Assembly (NCBI RefSeq): GCF_003353175.1
Contig: NZ_QHKS01000019.1
Coordinates: forward strand, 64,501 to 128,500
Reading direction: 5' to 3'
Origin: Paraburkholderia lacunae
Lineage (GTDB): Bacteria > Pseudomonadota > Gammaproteobacteria > Burkholderiales > Burkholderiaceae
DNA length: 64,000 nt
Shown here: positions 34,348-42,645 of the stretch, piece by piece
Layout of the letters: every line of letters starts with the position of its first letter
Position numbering within the stretch: position 1 is the stretch's first letter
The notes under the pieces: model-generated
Database searches by the model: none
Seen by the model: the letters and a program-made list of their open reading frames with translations, nothing else
What the model was told of the DNA's origin: nothing
Program-made: the position numbers and the translations under genes

Positions 34348-36149
34348 CGCAGGACCTCCTCGCCGGTACGCTTCGACACGACGACCAGTTGCACAAAGCT
34401 GTTCAGATGCACGTACAGCCCAAAAAACGTGTCGATCACCCGCACGAACGACGCGAGGCTCGTACCGACGAAATGCTCTTCGTCGATCGTCAAACGGATC
34501 TCGATGCCGCGCACGAACGTCGCGAACGGTTTGCCCGGCAGCCATTGCACGGCCGAGCGCTGCTCGATGCCCACCAGCCCGTCGATATGCCGTGCGGACA
34601 CCGCCGTGCGCCGCAAATCATACAGAACCAGCATTTCCTTGAGCGCCGACAAGCCGCTATTGGCAAGCGATACATGATTCAGCGCCAGATGCGAAATCAG
34701 GCGCCAGTGCGCGGCGCGCCCGCGCTCGAAGCGCACACTCGGGGTCGGCCGGCGCAGCATCGTGATGCTGCCGGTCAGCGAACCGCCTTCGAGAGACAGA
34801 TCGCCGCCCTCGAGGCCCACCGCGAGGCCAGCGGGCAAGTCGCGATTGGTGCAGGTCAAATCGAGGCTAAGCGTGTCGGTTTGCGGCGCGGCCGGTTCGA
34901 AGTCGATATCGACGATCGAAATCTCGGTCTCGTAGCCCGGGCTTTTTTGCGCGACCCAACCGTTGCGCCGCGCGAACCAGTAATGCCCCGCCCGCGCCGC
35001 TTCGCCATGATGCAGCGAATAGAACGGCCGGAATTCGATCACCGATTCTTCATGCGCCTGCTGCCTGACGAGCTGCACCGAATCGATCGAATAAACCTCA
35101 TACGCAAACGCGCGACGCGCTTCGGCGATTACCGGATACGAAATCGCCTGATGGCTGATCCGGATCGGCTCACCGTGCTGCTTGAACAGATTGACGACCG
35201 GCGTGCAGAACAGCCGGAAATGATGCGCCGACAACGAATCGAGCAGCCGCGCGACGTGCGAATCGCTGCGCACCTCCTTGAGCACGACGTGCAGCGTCAG
35301 GCGCTGGCAGCGGCCGCTCGCGCGCGTCATCGCCGCCAGATCGAAGTCGGCAAAATTGAATTTTTCGGGGAATGCGAAGTATTCGGTCAGCAGCCGGTAC
35401 GCCGGGTGCGATTTGGCCGGATAGTCGATCAGCGCGTCTTCCTCATCGAAGCCCGCTTGCACGAGCGGCGATTCACGCAGTTGCTTCCACACGCCGCGCC
35501 GGTCAGGTTCCACATAGGTGGCCATTGCGTTGACGAACAGGCAATCGGCCAGCGCCGCGATAAACGATTGTTCGCCGTGCAGGTGCGTGCGCAGCGTGCC
35601 GACTTTCAGCGCGGACAGATCGAGTTGCGGCGCCGTCGATTCGAACGTGATCGACACGATCGCGGTAGCGTTGCCCGGCAAAATGGTCGCGCTCGGCGCC
35701 ATCGCCACCGACGTGTATTTCGCCTCGGAGATACGGATCGGCGCCAGCGTCACGTCGTAGGCGGTACGGAAACGGCATTGCACGCCGCGAATCGGCTTCG
35801 ATTTGAGTTCAGTGCCGCGCGCCACCAGGACCGGCTCGGTCAGGTGACTGAGCGCGGCGGAGGTGCCCAACTGCGCGATCGAGCACGACGGAAACGGCCG
35901 CAGGTAGTGCGGATACAGCACTTCCAGCAGCGCTTCGGTGAATTCGGGGTAGTCGTCGTCGAGTTTCTTGTTGATGCGCGCGCCCAGCAGCGCGAACGAT
36001 TCGATCATCCGCTCAACATGCGGATCTTCGCAGTGCTCGCCGGACATCGCCAGACGCGCCGCGATCTTAGGATAGCGCTCGGCGAAATCGCGCGAATAGC
36101 GCCGCAGAAATGATAATTCGCGCTCGTAATACGGCAGCAATTCTTCCAT
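34311..36149 (-). CDS. tssF: T6SS baseplate protein TssF
   Basis: A 612-residue TssF (ImpG/VasA), opening with the family signature MEELLPYYERELSFLRRY and DFAERYPKIAARL, then DPHVERMIESFALLGARI and YPHYLRPFPS. The C-terminus contains the usual GLVGIEQRSAVQWLPGK and FVRGIEIRLTIDE. Length is normal. It is the scaffold of the baseplate wedge. It sits between tssE (103-nt gap) and tssG (37-nt overlap). Confidence 0.97.
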   Translation of the reverse strand: MEELLPYYERELSFLRRYSRDFAERYPKIAARLAMSGEHCEDPHVERMIESFALLGARINKKLDDDYPEFTEALLEVLYPHYLRPFPSCSIAQLGTSAALSHLTEPVLVARGTELKSKPIRGVQCRFRTAYDVTLAPIRISEAKYTSVAMAPSATILPGNATAIVSITFESTAPQLDLSALKVGTLRTHLHGEQSFIAALADCLFVNAMATYVEPDRRGVWKQLRESPLVQAGFDEEDALIDYPAKSHPAYRLLTEYFAFPEKFNFADFDLAAMTRASGRCQRLTLHVVLKEVRSDSHVARLLDSLSAHHFRLFCTPVVNLFKQHGEPIRISHQAISYPVIAEARRAFAYEVYSIDSVQLVRQQAHEESVIEFRPFYSLHHGEAARAGHYWFARRNGWVAQKSPGYETEISIVDIDFEPAAPQTDTLSLDLTCTNRDLPAGLAVGLEGGDLSLEGGSLTGSITMLRRPTPSVRFERGRAAHWRLISHLALNHVSLANSGLSALKEMLVLYDLRRTAVSARHIDGLVGIEQRSAVQWLPGKPFATFVRGIEIRLTIDEEHFVGTSLASFVRVIDTFFGLYVHLNSFVQLVVVSKRTGEEVLRCKPRSGESILA

Positions 36150-36220
36150 CGATCTATCCCCGGACCTGAACCATCTCCGCCCAAACTATCGCCACCGTCG
36201 CGCGTAACGGCGGCAGAACA

Positions 36221-36259
36221 GCGGTACTAAAGTGCGGTACTAAAGTGCGGTACTAAAGC
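36221..36259. repeat. Three 13-bp direct repeats at the tssE 3' end
   Basis: GCGGTACTAAAGT is present three times in succession (36221-36233, 36234-36246, 36247-36259, the last ending C). The innermost copy contains the tssE stop codon, and the repeats extend into the tssE-tssF gap. Likely slippage that duplicated the gene end. Confidence 0.9.
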
Positions 36260-36732
36260 TTCGCGCGTGCGCGCGTCACCGAGTATTGCAGCGTGGAAGG
36301 CTGCAGCATCGCATCGAAACTCACCGGTTCTTCTGCCGGGTGCACGACCAGCAGCGCCTGAATCGCAAAGTTGAGCGCGTTGGTCGATTGTTCGTTCAGC
36401 TCGAGCGTTACCGCAACCTGTTGCAGACGCGGCTCGTGCCGCGCAATTGCCTGTTGAATCGATTTACAGATGAACGTGCGGTCGTAATGGCTCGCGAGGC
36501 TCAGGCCCGCGAAATCGTTCAGACCGTACGTCAGCACCGAGCGCTGGCATTCCGGCAGCGCCGCCAGTTCGTGCTCGGTCAGCGCGATCCGCGTGTTCAG
36601 GATCCCCTCGACATCGCGAGCGACAGTGCTCTTCAATTCGTCCAACGACAATTGCCGCATCGCCGGGGAAGCCGGCAGATGCGGTTCGTCGTCGAACAGC
36701 TTGTCGAGAAAGCTGGGTTCGAAGCGTTTCAT
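36253..36732 (-). CDS. tssE: T6SS baseplate protein TssE (gp25-like)
   Basis: A 159-residue gp25-like protein. The start at 36732 (MKRFEPSFLDKLFDDEP) fits TssE homologues. The hallmark gp25 region is DVEGILNTRI...YGLNDFAGLSLAS, and a C-terminal LELNEQSTNALNFAIQALL follows. It connects the sheath to the baseplate. It is in the leftward operon between hcp and tssF. Its stop codon lies within a triple 13-bp direct repeat. Confidence 0.95.
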   Translation of the reverse strand: MKRFEPSFLDKLFDDEPHLPASPAMRQLSLDELKSTVARDVEGILNTRIALTEHELAALPECQRSVLTYGLNDFAGLSLASHYDRTFICKSIQQAIARHEPRLQQVAVTLELNEQSTNALNFAIQALLVVHPAEEPVSFDAMLQPSTLQYSVTRARAKL

Positions 36733-36817
36733 CAGGTACCGAAGAACCGGTTCGATGCGAAGCGAACACAGCATGCGCAAACGAATTCGCATCGCGCGCG
36801 CCGTGTGCGCCCCGACA

Positions 36818-37321
36818 TCAGACCGCGTACGTCTTGTCGTTCTTCGTCAGGCTCCACGCGCCTTGCGCGTTGCCGCCCTGGTTGCCGCCGATCTTCTGCT
36901 GCGTGTACTTCCACTGCACGGCAGCGTACTTCAGCGAAAACTGTTCGCTCGGCAGGCCTTCGCCCACCACGCTCGGCGTCACGCTCGAGATGATCACGTA
37001 CTTGAGTTTTACTTCCAGATACTTGATGCGGTTGCCTTCGCCGTCCGAGCGCATGAAGTCGATCGTCACTTCGTCGAACGTCGTGCCGCCCGATGCGTGT
37101 TGATAGATCAGCGGGCTGACCACGTCGATATCTTTAGTGAACTGCATATCAGCATGTTCGCAACGCTCGGACGTGTGACCGCCTGCCGTCGAAGCCGTTG
37201 CCGACCGCGGCTGCGTGATCGAGTGGCTCCACGAATCGATTTCGATCCAGCCAGCATGATCCTTATCGGCGGACTCGCCCTTGATCGCCGGATTGCCGAA
37301 TTTTAAATAGATGTCCTTCAT
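36818..37321 (-). CDS. hcp: T6SS tube protein Hcp (TssD)
   Basis: A 167-residue Hcp, the hexameric ring subunit of the inner tube and a secreted protein. Typical features are MKDIYLKFGNPAIKGES, the beta-barrel strand pattern with HAGWIEIDSWSHSITQPR, HADMQFTKDIDVVSPLIYQHASGG, and LKYAAVQWKYTQQK near the end. No C-terminal effector extension. It follows tssC by 72 nt, and a perfect 10-bp hairpin in that gap may raise or protect hcp mRNA relative to the other tss genes. Confidence 0.97.
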   Translation of the reverse strand: MKDIYLKFGNPAIKGESADKDHAGWIEIDSWSHSITQPRSATASTAGGHTSERCEHADMQFTKDIDVVSPLIYQHASGGTTFDEVTIDFMRSDGEGNRIKYLEVKLKYVIISSVTPSVVGEGLPSEQFSLKYAAVQWKYTQQKIGGNQGGNAQGAWSLTKNDKTYAV

Positions 37322-37359
37322 AACTCATCGACTCCCCAAAGAGGTGGTTTTAACAGCCT

Positions 37360-37380
37360 ACCCGTGCGGCCCGCACGGGT
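37360..37380 (-). promoter_or_regulatory. Perfect intercistronic hairpin between tssC and hcp
   Basis: ACCCGTGCGG and CCGCACGGGT pair perfectly around a single base. On the transcribed strand it begins 13 nt after the tssC stop and no U-tract follows, so full termination is unlikely. I infer an mRNA-stabilising or processing element, or a partial attenuator, upstream of hcp. Confidence 0.6.
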
Positions 37381-37393
37381 GCTCTGACTTCGT

Positions 37394-38884
37394 TTATGAA
37401 TTTGCCGGTTTCGGCAGGTCGGCGACAAGCCGCAAAGAGATCGACAGCTCGTCCAGTTGAAAGTGCGGGCGCAGAAACGCGACCGAACGATACGCACCAG
37501 GCTTGCCCGGAATCTCCGAGACCTGTATCGATGCTTCACGCAGCGGAAACTGCGCTTTCTGCTCCTGAGTCGCGTTGTCGTCCAGCAACACGTACTGAGA
37601 GATCCAACGGTTCAGGAATACTTCGACATTGCCGGCTGAAGCGAAACTGCCGATCTTGTCGCGCATCATCGCCTTCAGGTAGTGCGCAACGCGCGACACC
37701 GAGAAGATGTACTGCAACTGCGCGGACAACACGGCGTTCGCATTCGCGCTATCGGTGCTGTACTTCTTCGGCTTCTGTACCGATTGTGCGGCGAAGAACG
37801 CAGCGTAATCCGAGTTCTTGCAATGCACGAGCGGAATGAAACCGAGGTCGCTCAGTTCTTTTTCGCGGCGATCGGTAATCGCAATCTCGGTCGGGCATTT
37901 CAGCGCGACTTCGCCGTCGTCGGTCTTGAACGTATGGGTGGGCAGATCTTCCACCAGACCGCCGCCTTCCACGCCGCGAATCGCCGCGCACCAGCCAAAG
38001 TCGTCGAATGCGGCCGTCAGGCGTGCCGCGAAGGCCCACGCCGCGTTACACCACAGGTATTTGCTGTGATCGGTGCCGTCCACGTCTTCAACGAAGTTGA
38101 AGCCTTCTGCGGTCGCGCCGTCTTTCGGATTGAACGGCAGGCGGCCGAGAAAACGCGGCAGTGTCAATCCGACATAGCGCGAGTCTTCAGCGTCGCGGAA
38201 CGACTTCCACTTCGCGTACTCGACCGTGTCGAACACCTTGCCGAGGTCGCGCGGCTTGCCGAGATCGGCGAAGGTTTCAAGGCCCAGCAATTCGGGCGAC
38301 GCTGACGCGATGAACGGCGCGTGCGCGGCAGCCGCCACGTGCGACATCTGCTCGATGAAATAGACGTCTTCCGGCTGACGGGTCACTTCGAAGTCGCCGA
38401 TGATCGTGCCGAACGGCGCGCCACCGAAGGTGCCGAACTCTTCTTCATATACCTTCTTGAAGAGTGCGCTCTGATCGAATTCGATCGCGGTCTTGAAGTC
38501 GCGCACGAGGTCGCGCTTGGGCGCGTGCAGCGCCTTGATCTTGACCGTCGCCCCGGTATTGCTTTCCTTGCACAGGTAGTCCAGACCGCGCCACGTGCTT
38601 TCCATACGCTGGAATTCCGGCGCGTGCATCACCGCGCTCAGCTGCGCGGAGATCAGGCGATCGAGTTCCGCGACGCGCGCGTCGATCGTGGCCGACAGGT
38701 TGTCGGACACCACCACGGTGCCGTCGAGCACCTGATGCACGAGCTCGCCGATCAGGTCCTTCGCGCGCGCGTGTTCCGAATCGGACTTCGCCACGCGGCT
38801 TTTCTCGACGATTTCGTCGAGCAGCGTGGACTCCGTGCCGCCTTGCGCGGTGGCGAGTTGGGCTGCTGCCGTTTGCTGGTTCAT
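37394..38884 (-). CDS. tssC: T6SS sheath large subunit TssC (VipB)
   Basis: A 496-residue sheath protein that forms the contractile tail with TssB. Family motifs: DARVAELDRLISAQLSAVMH, FQRMESTWRGLDYL, EFGTFGGAPFGTIIGDFEV, YVGLTLPRFLGRLPF and GGGLVEDLPTHTF. The C-terminus PGAYRSVAFLRPHFQLDEL contributes to the sheath handshake. ATG 38884 is 14 nt from the tssB stop. Confidence 0.97.
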   Translation of the reverse strand: MNQQTAAAQLATAQGGTESTLLDEIVEKSRVAKSDSEHARAKDLIGELVHQVLDGTVVVSDNLSATIDARVAELDRLISAQLSAVMHAPEFQRMESTWRGLDYLCKESNTGATVKIKALHAPKRDLVRDFKTAIEFDQSALFKKVYEEEFGTFGGAPFGTIIGDFEVTRQPEDVYFIEQMSHVAAAAHAPFIASASPELLGLETFADLGKPRDLGKVFDTVEYAKWKSFRDAEDSRYVGLTLPRFLGRLPFNPKDGATAEGFNFVEDVDGTDHSKYLWCNAAWAFAARLTAAFDDFGWCAAIRGVEGGGLVEDLPTHTFKTDDGEVALKCPTEIAITDRREKELSDLGFIPLVHCKNSDYAAFFAAQSVQKPKKYSTDSANANAVLSAQLQYIFSVSRVAHYLKAMMRDKIGSFASAGNVEVFLNRWISQYVLLDDNATQEQKAQFPLREASIQVSEIPGKPGAYRSVAFLRPHFQLDELSISLRLVADLPKPANS

Positions 38885-38898
38885 CTCACACCCCGTAC

Positions 38899-39447
38899 TT
38901 ATTCGCCCTGCTTGTCATGATCCGGCACGCCGGCGTGCTGGTCCGCTGCGTTGCCCTGCTCTTTCGCCAGCGTGTGCAACTGCTGCGTGTTGTTGAGCAC
39001 TTCGCTCAGTAGATCCTCGAGCTTGTCATTGCCGGCCAGCTTGTTGCGCAGGTCGGCGAGCTTCGAACGCGCTTCGAGCAGGCGCGCGAGCGGCTCGATT
39101 TGCGCGACCACTTCATCCGGATCGAAATCGGCCATCGACTTGAAACGCAGGTCGACGGCGAATTTGCCGCCGGCTTCGCTCAGGCGGTTCTCAACCTGGA
39201 ACGCTGCGCGCGGTTCGATCGCTTTCATCACGTCGTCGAAATTGTCGCGATCGATGTTGACAAACTTGCGATCGCGCAGCTTCGGCTGTTCGACTTCGGA
39301 CTGCCCCGCCAGATCGGCCACCACACCGACGACGAACGGCAACTCCTTTATTTCAATCGCATCGCCGCGCTCGACCTCATAGGTCAATTGAACGCGGGGC
39401 GGCCGCACTTTTTGCAAGCGTTTTTGAATGCTTTCTTTTTTCGCCAT
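38899..39447 (-). CDS. tssB: T6SS sheath small subunit TssB (VipA)
   Basis: A 182-residue TssB with the family start KKESIQKRLQKVRPPRVQLTYEV, followed by ELPFVVGVVADLAGQ, FVNIDRDNFDDVMKAI and DFDPDEVVAQIEPLARLLE. It polymerises with TssC into the sheath, and its exposed helix is the ClpV target. It is 37 nt downstream of the TPR lipoprotein gene and 14 nt upstream of tssC. Confidence 0.97.
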   Translation of the reverse strand: MAKKESIQKRLQKVRPPRVQLTYEVERGDAIEIKELPFVVGVVADLAGQSEVEQPKLRDRKFVNIDRDNFDDVMKAIEPRAAFQVENRLSEAGGKFAVDLRFKSMADFDPDEVVAQIEPLARLLEARSKLADLRNKLAGNDKLEDLLSEVLNNTQQLHTLAKEQGNAADQHAGVPDHDKQGE

Positions 39448-39484
39448 CGTCGGCTCCCGGATGCAGATGAATCAGGCATGTGGA

Positions 39485-40189
39485 TCAGCGCAGTGCGCTG
39501 AACGGATCGGATGCACCGCCGCTCTTTGCGGCTTTGACGGGTGCGGCAGGTGCCGCAGCGGCCGGCGCGGGTGCCGCAGGCGCTGCCGGAGCAGCAGGCG
39601 TAGCAGCCGGAGCCGCCGCGCTGGTGGTGGCCGTATCCGCCGCATCTGCGGGCTTGCCCTTCGCAACGTGGCGAACGATGCGCTTCTTCTTGACCGCGGG
39701 TTTGTCGTTTGGATCGGGCGGGAACAACGTGGCTTCGCCGAGCGTGTCGCGCAGTTGCTTGGCGAGCGCTTGCGCGTCGGACTTCGCATCGCCCGCGAGC
39801 GACGCATCCTGACGCAATTCGCCGAGCGATTGCGTGGCGACGCGCAGGCCGGCTACAGCCAGAACGCTCTTCGCCTGACGGTCGGTCTGATCGCGTTGCA
39901 GCGCTTCTTGCGCGGCGACGATGGCCTGGCCGTAATGACCTTGCGTGAACTGGATCTGCGCGATGCGCGACCACGGTTCTTCGCGGGTCGGATCGGACTT
40001 GGAAAGTTGCTGATAAAGCGCGATTGCGCGATCCTGATCACCGCCCTTGGCGACGGTATCGGCGTCCGCGAGTTGCTTATTAAAAGCCTCCGGTGTGGTC
40101 GCTGTATTGTTGCCTTGTGTCGCGCAGCCGGCAATCACGCCGCATGCCAACACTACCCCAGATAATTTTACTAACAGACGCTCATTCAT
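39485..40189 (-). CDS. TPR lipoprotein heading the T6SS operon (TagM-like)
   Basis: A 234-residue lipoprotein with lipobox VIAGC (acylated C22). Tetratricopeptide-type helices cover about 35-130 (AIALYQQLSKSDPTREEPWSRIAQIQFTQG pattern), followed by a long C-terminal Ala/Pro-rich tail starting after KPADAADT. It is the first gene of the leftward operon, directly before tssB, a position that Burkholderia T6SS loci reserve for such a lipoprotein. A role as an outer-membrane accessory of the TssJLM complex is inferred from position and topology, not from sequence alone. Confidence 0.85.
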   Translation of the reverse strand: MNERLLVKLSGVVLACGVIAGCATQGNNTATTPEAFNKQLADADTVAKGGDQDRAIALYQQLSKSDPTREEPWSRIAQIQFTQGHYGQAIVAAQEALQRDQTDRQAKSVLAVAGLRVATQSLGELRQDASLAGDAKSDAQALAKQLRDTLGEATLFPPDPNDKPAVKKKRIVRHVAKGKPADAADTATTSAAAPAATPAAPAAPAAPAPAAAAPAAPVKAAKSGGASDPFSALR

Positions 40190-40557
40190 CGTTTTTCACC
40201 GACGTGCGAATTTTTTAATTCAAGGAGAAACCGGAGTTTTGCTTTGCTTCAAGTGCGCGGGTATAGTACAGGCCAATTTTCGATAATTCAACTTTCGTGT
40301 GAAGAAGCATTGCACAAAAAAACCGCATGCGGAAAATTTAAATGATGCATGCAGAAATTGTTTCCTGGCGCAATAGCGGCAAAGCAGAGAACGGAAAAAA
40401 TTTCCGCTCGGCCGGCAGCCAACATGAAAGTATTGTGACGGTAATGCGCTTCGCATAAAACGGCATTGCACTGCATAGCGCTGCCACAGATTGCCGCGAA
40501 TTGCCCGATTGGTTTCGTTATTGGTGTTTTGACGGGGGGACGGCGTCGAGCCGGTCG
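40190..40557. promoter_or_regulatory. Divergent T6SS control region, AT-rich
   Basis: About 370 bases between the two divergent T6SS operons, noticeably AT-richer than the flanking genes, as often seen for silencer-controlled secretion loci. Palindromes: CCGCATGCGG (40323-40332), GCATGC (40347-40352) and CGGAAA-AAA-TTTCCG (40392-40406). CGCATAAAACGGCATTG (40452-40468) echoes the tssM leader. I found no site with correct GG-N10-GC spacing for sigma-54. Confidence 0.6.
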
Positions 40558-41190
40558 ATGTATATGAATTCGCGTCTTGTTCGCCGTGCATCGCTGTTGA
40601 TTGCAAACGCCGCCGCATGCGCGCTTCTGGGCGGCTGCGCGGCCGGCGTGACCGTGCTGGGAGCCGCTGCCAACGCGGCTTTGCAGGCCAGCGGCCTCGG
40701 TAAGCCGGATGTGCCCGATGCGCAAAAGCCGCCGCGCAATGTCGGGCTCACGTTGTATGCCGCGCCGAATCTGAATGCCGCCAATGATAAGCGCCCATTG
40801 GCGCTAGTCGTACGGCTTTACGTGCTGAAGGACCCCACTTCATTCCAGCAGGCGCCATTCGACGCTTTTACGGATCCGGAGAAGGAAAAGACCACGCTCG
40901 GCGGCGATTTGCTGAATGTGCGTGAAGTGACGCTGATCCCGGGTCAGCGCTACGTTGTCACTGAAAAAGTCTCGCGTGAAGCGCAGGCATTCGGTATCGT
41001 CGCGCTATTCCGCGATCCTGCGATGCAGCGCTGGAAATTCGCCTTCGATCCGGCGAAGTCGGAGAAATCCGGCATAATGGTCGGCCTGCATAACTGCGCA
41101 ATGACGGTGACCAACGGCACAGTGATCCCGCCTGAACAGGGATTGCCTGCGCAACCGTTGAATATGCTCTCTTCCGTGAGTTGCGGTTAA
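40558..41190 (+). CDS. tssJ: T6SS outer-membrane lipoprotein TssJ
   Basis: Lipoprotein with lipobox ALLGGC (C27 from ATG 40558; an ATG two codons later is equally possible). The mature part has the TssJ beta-sandwich pattern: VGLTLYAAPNLNAANDKRPLALVVRLYVLKD, FQQAPFDAF, VTLIPGQRYVVTEK and ALFRDPAMQRWKFAF. It anchors TssM to the outer membrane. First gene of tssJ-tssK-tssL. A weak ribosome-binding site suggests low expression. Confidence 0.95.
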   Translation: MYMNSRLVRRASLLIANAAACALLGGCAAGVTVLGAAANAALQASGLGKPDVPDAQKPPRNVGLTLYAAPNLNAANDKRPLALVVRLYVLKDPTSFQQAPFDAFTDPEKEKTTLGGDLLNVREVTLIPGQRYVVTEKVSREAQAFGIVALFRDPAMQRWKFAFDPAKSEKSGIMVGLHNCAMTVTNGTVIPPEQGLPAQPLNMLSSVSCG

Positions 41191-41298
41191 AGATGCCGGG
41201 CAAATACGATTTAACAGTTTTTAGAGAATTAACAATGCGGCGCTCGAATCGGTTATCACCGGGCGCGTCACAAGCTGAACGCATATAACAGGTTTGAG

Positions 41299-42645
41299 AT
41301 GAGTTATTCCGCAAAAGTGCTCTGGGGGGAAGGCCTCTTTCTCAGGCCGCAGCATTTTCAGCGTCAGGACGCCTATCACGAAGCACGCCTGTTCGAATCG
41401 ATTCAGGCGATCCAGCCATACAACTGGGGCGTGCGTTCGGTGCGCTTCGACCGCGATGCGCTCGGCAGCAATGTGCTGCGCGCGAGCGAACTGTCGCTGG
41501 TGTTTCCGGACGGCGCGCTCTACTCCGCGCCGCAAGCCGACGGCCTGCCGCCGCCGATTGCGCTGGACACCTTGCCCGACGGCATCAACGATTTCATCTT
41601 TTATCTGGCGCTGCATCCGCTGCGCGAAACCGGCGCGAACTATTCGCAGGACAGCAACGCGGGCTTCGTGTCGCGTTACGTGAGCGAGCAGACGCCGGTG
41701 CCGGACCATTTCACCGACGCCGCCGAAGCCGACATCACCTTCCTGAAGACCAGCGTCAAACTCATTGCGCATAGCGAGCCGCGCGACCAGTTGCTGTCGG
41801 TGCCGCTCGTGCGCGTGCGCCGCACCGCTACTTCCGGCTTCGAGATCGACGACAGCTTCGTGCCGCCCTGCCTCGCGATCGACGCATCGGCGATCCTGCA
41901 CCAGCGGCTGCGTCAACTGATCGACGCGTTGCAAGCCAAGGTCAATGCGCTGTACGGTTTTCACCGCGAGCCAACCAAGAACATCATCGAGTTCCGTTCC
42001 GGCGACATCGCGTCGTTCTGGCTGCTGCACACCGCGAGCGCGGCGTTCGCGTCGCTCGCGCATCTGTATCAGCACCCGGCGCTGCATCCGGAGCGCCTGT
42101 TCCAGGAGCTGCTGCGTCTTGCCGGCCAGTTGATGACGTTCTCGAAGGGTTATGCGCTGTCCGATCTGCCCGCTTATCGGCACGACGATCCGGGCCCGGG
42201 CTTCGCGCGGCTCGACACGATCCTGCGCGATCTGCTCGAAACGGTGATCTCGACGCGCTACTTCGCGATCGCGCTGGAAGAGGTACGGCCGTCGTTCCAT
42301 GCCGGCCGGCTCGACTCGGGCAAGATCGACGACAAGACCATGTTCTATATCGCGGTGTCGGCGGACATGCCGACCGCCGAACTCGTCGAAGCCGTGCCCG
42401 CGCGCTTCAAGGTCGGCGCACCGGACGACGTCGACAAACTGGTGCTCTCGGCAATGCCGGGTGTGCGGCTCGTCTATACGCCGCAAGTGCCGCCGGCCAT
42501 TCCGGTCCGGCCGGGCGCATGCTACTTCTCCTTCGAATCGCGCGGCGCGCTGTATGACCGCATGTTGCAGGCCCAATCGGCGATGATCTACGCACCGTCG
42601 GGCATCAACGATCTTCAACTCGAACTGATCGCCGTCACATCATGA
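41299..42645 (+). CDS. tssK: T6SS baseplate adaptor TssK
   Basis: A 448-residue TssK with the classic opening KVLWGEGLFLRPQHFQRQDAYHE, then LPDGINDFIFYLALHP and HRLRQ-type helical core, ending in RPGACYFSFESRGALYDRMLQAQSAMIYAP. It forms trimers linking the baseplate wedges to TssL and TssM. It overlaps tssL by 4 nt (ATGA), so the two are translationally coupled. Confidence 0.97.
   Translation: MSYSAKVLWGEGLFLRPQHFQRQDAYHEARLFESIQAIQPYNWGVRSVRFDRDALGSNVLRASELSLVFPDGALYSAPQADGLPPPIALDTLPDGINDFIFYLALHPLRETGANYSQDSNAGFVSRYVSEQTPVPDHFTDAAEADITFLKTSVKLIAHSEPRDQLLSVPLVRVRRTATSGFEIDDSFVPPCLAIDASAILHQRLRQLIDALQAKVNALYGFHREPTKNIIEFRSGDIASFWLLHTASAAFASLAHLYQHPALHPERLFQELLRLAGQLMTFSKGYALSDLPAYRHDDPGPGFARLDTILRDLLETVISTRYFAIALEEVRPSFHAGRLDSGKIDDKTMFYIAVSADMPTAELVEAVPARFKVGAPDDVDKLVLSAMPGVRLVYTPQVPPAIPVRPGACYFSFESRGALYDRMLQAQSAMIYAPSGINDLQLELIAVTS

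Noticed and set aside
34071..36113. 680-codon open frame opposite tssF and tssG
   Set aside because: Arg/His-rich shadow of intact TssF and TssG; no start signal or domain.
40400..40500. Sigma-54 promoters in the divergent T6SS region
   Set aside because: TGGCAG...TGCAG on the minus strand has GG-N9-GC instead of GG-N10-GC, and TGGCGC...CGGCA on the plus strand lacks the TTGCA half.
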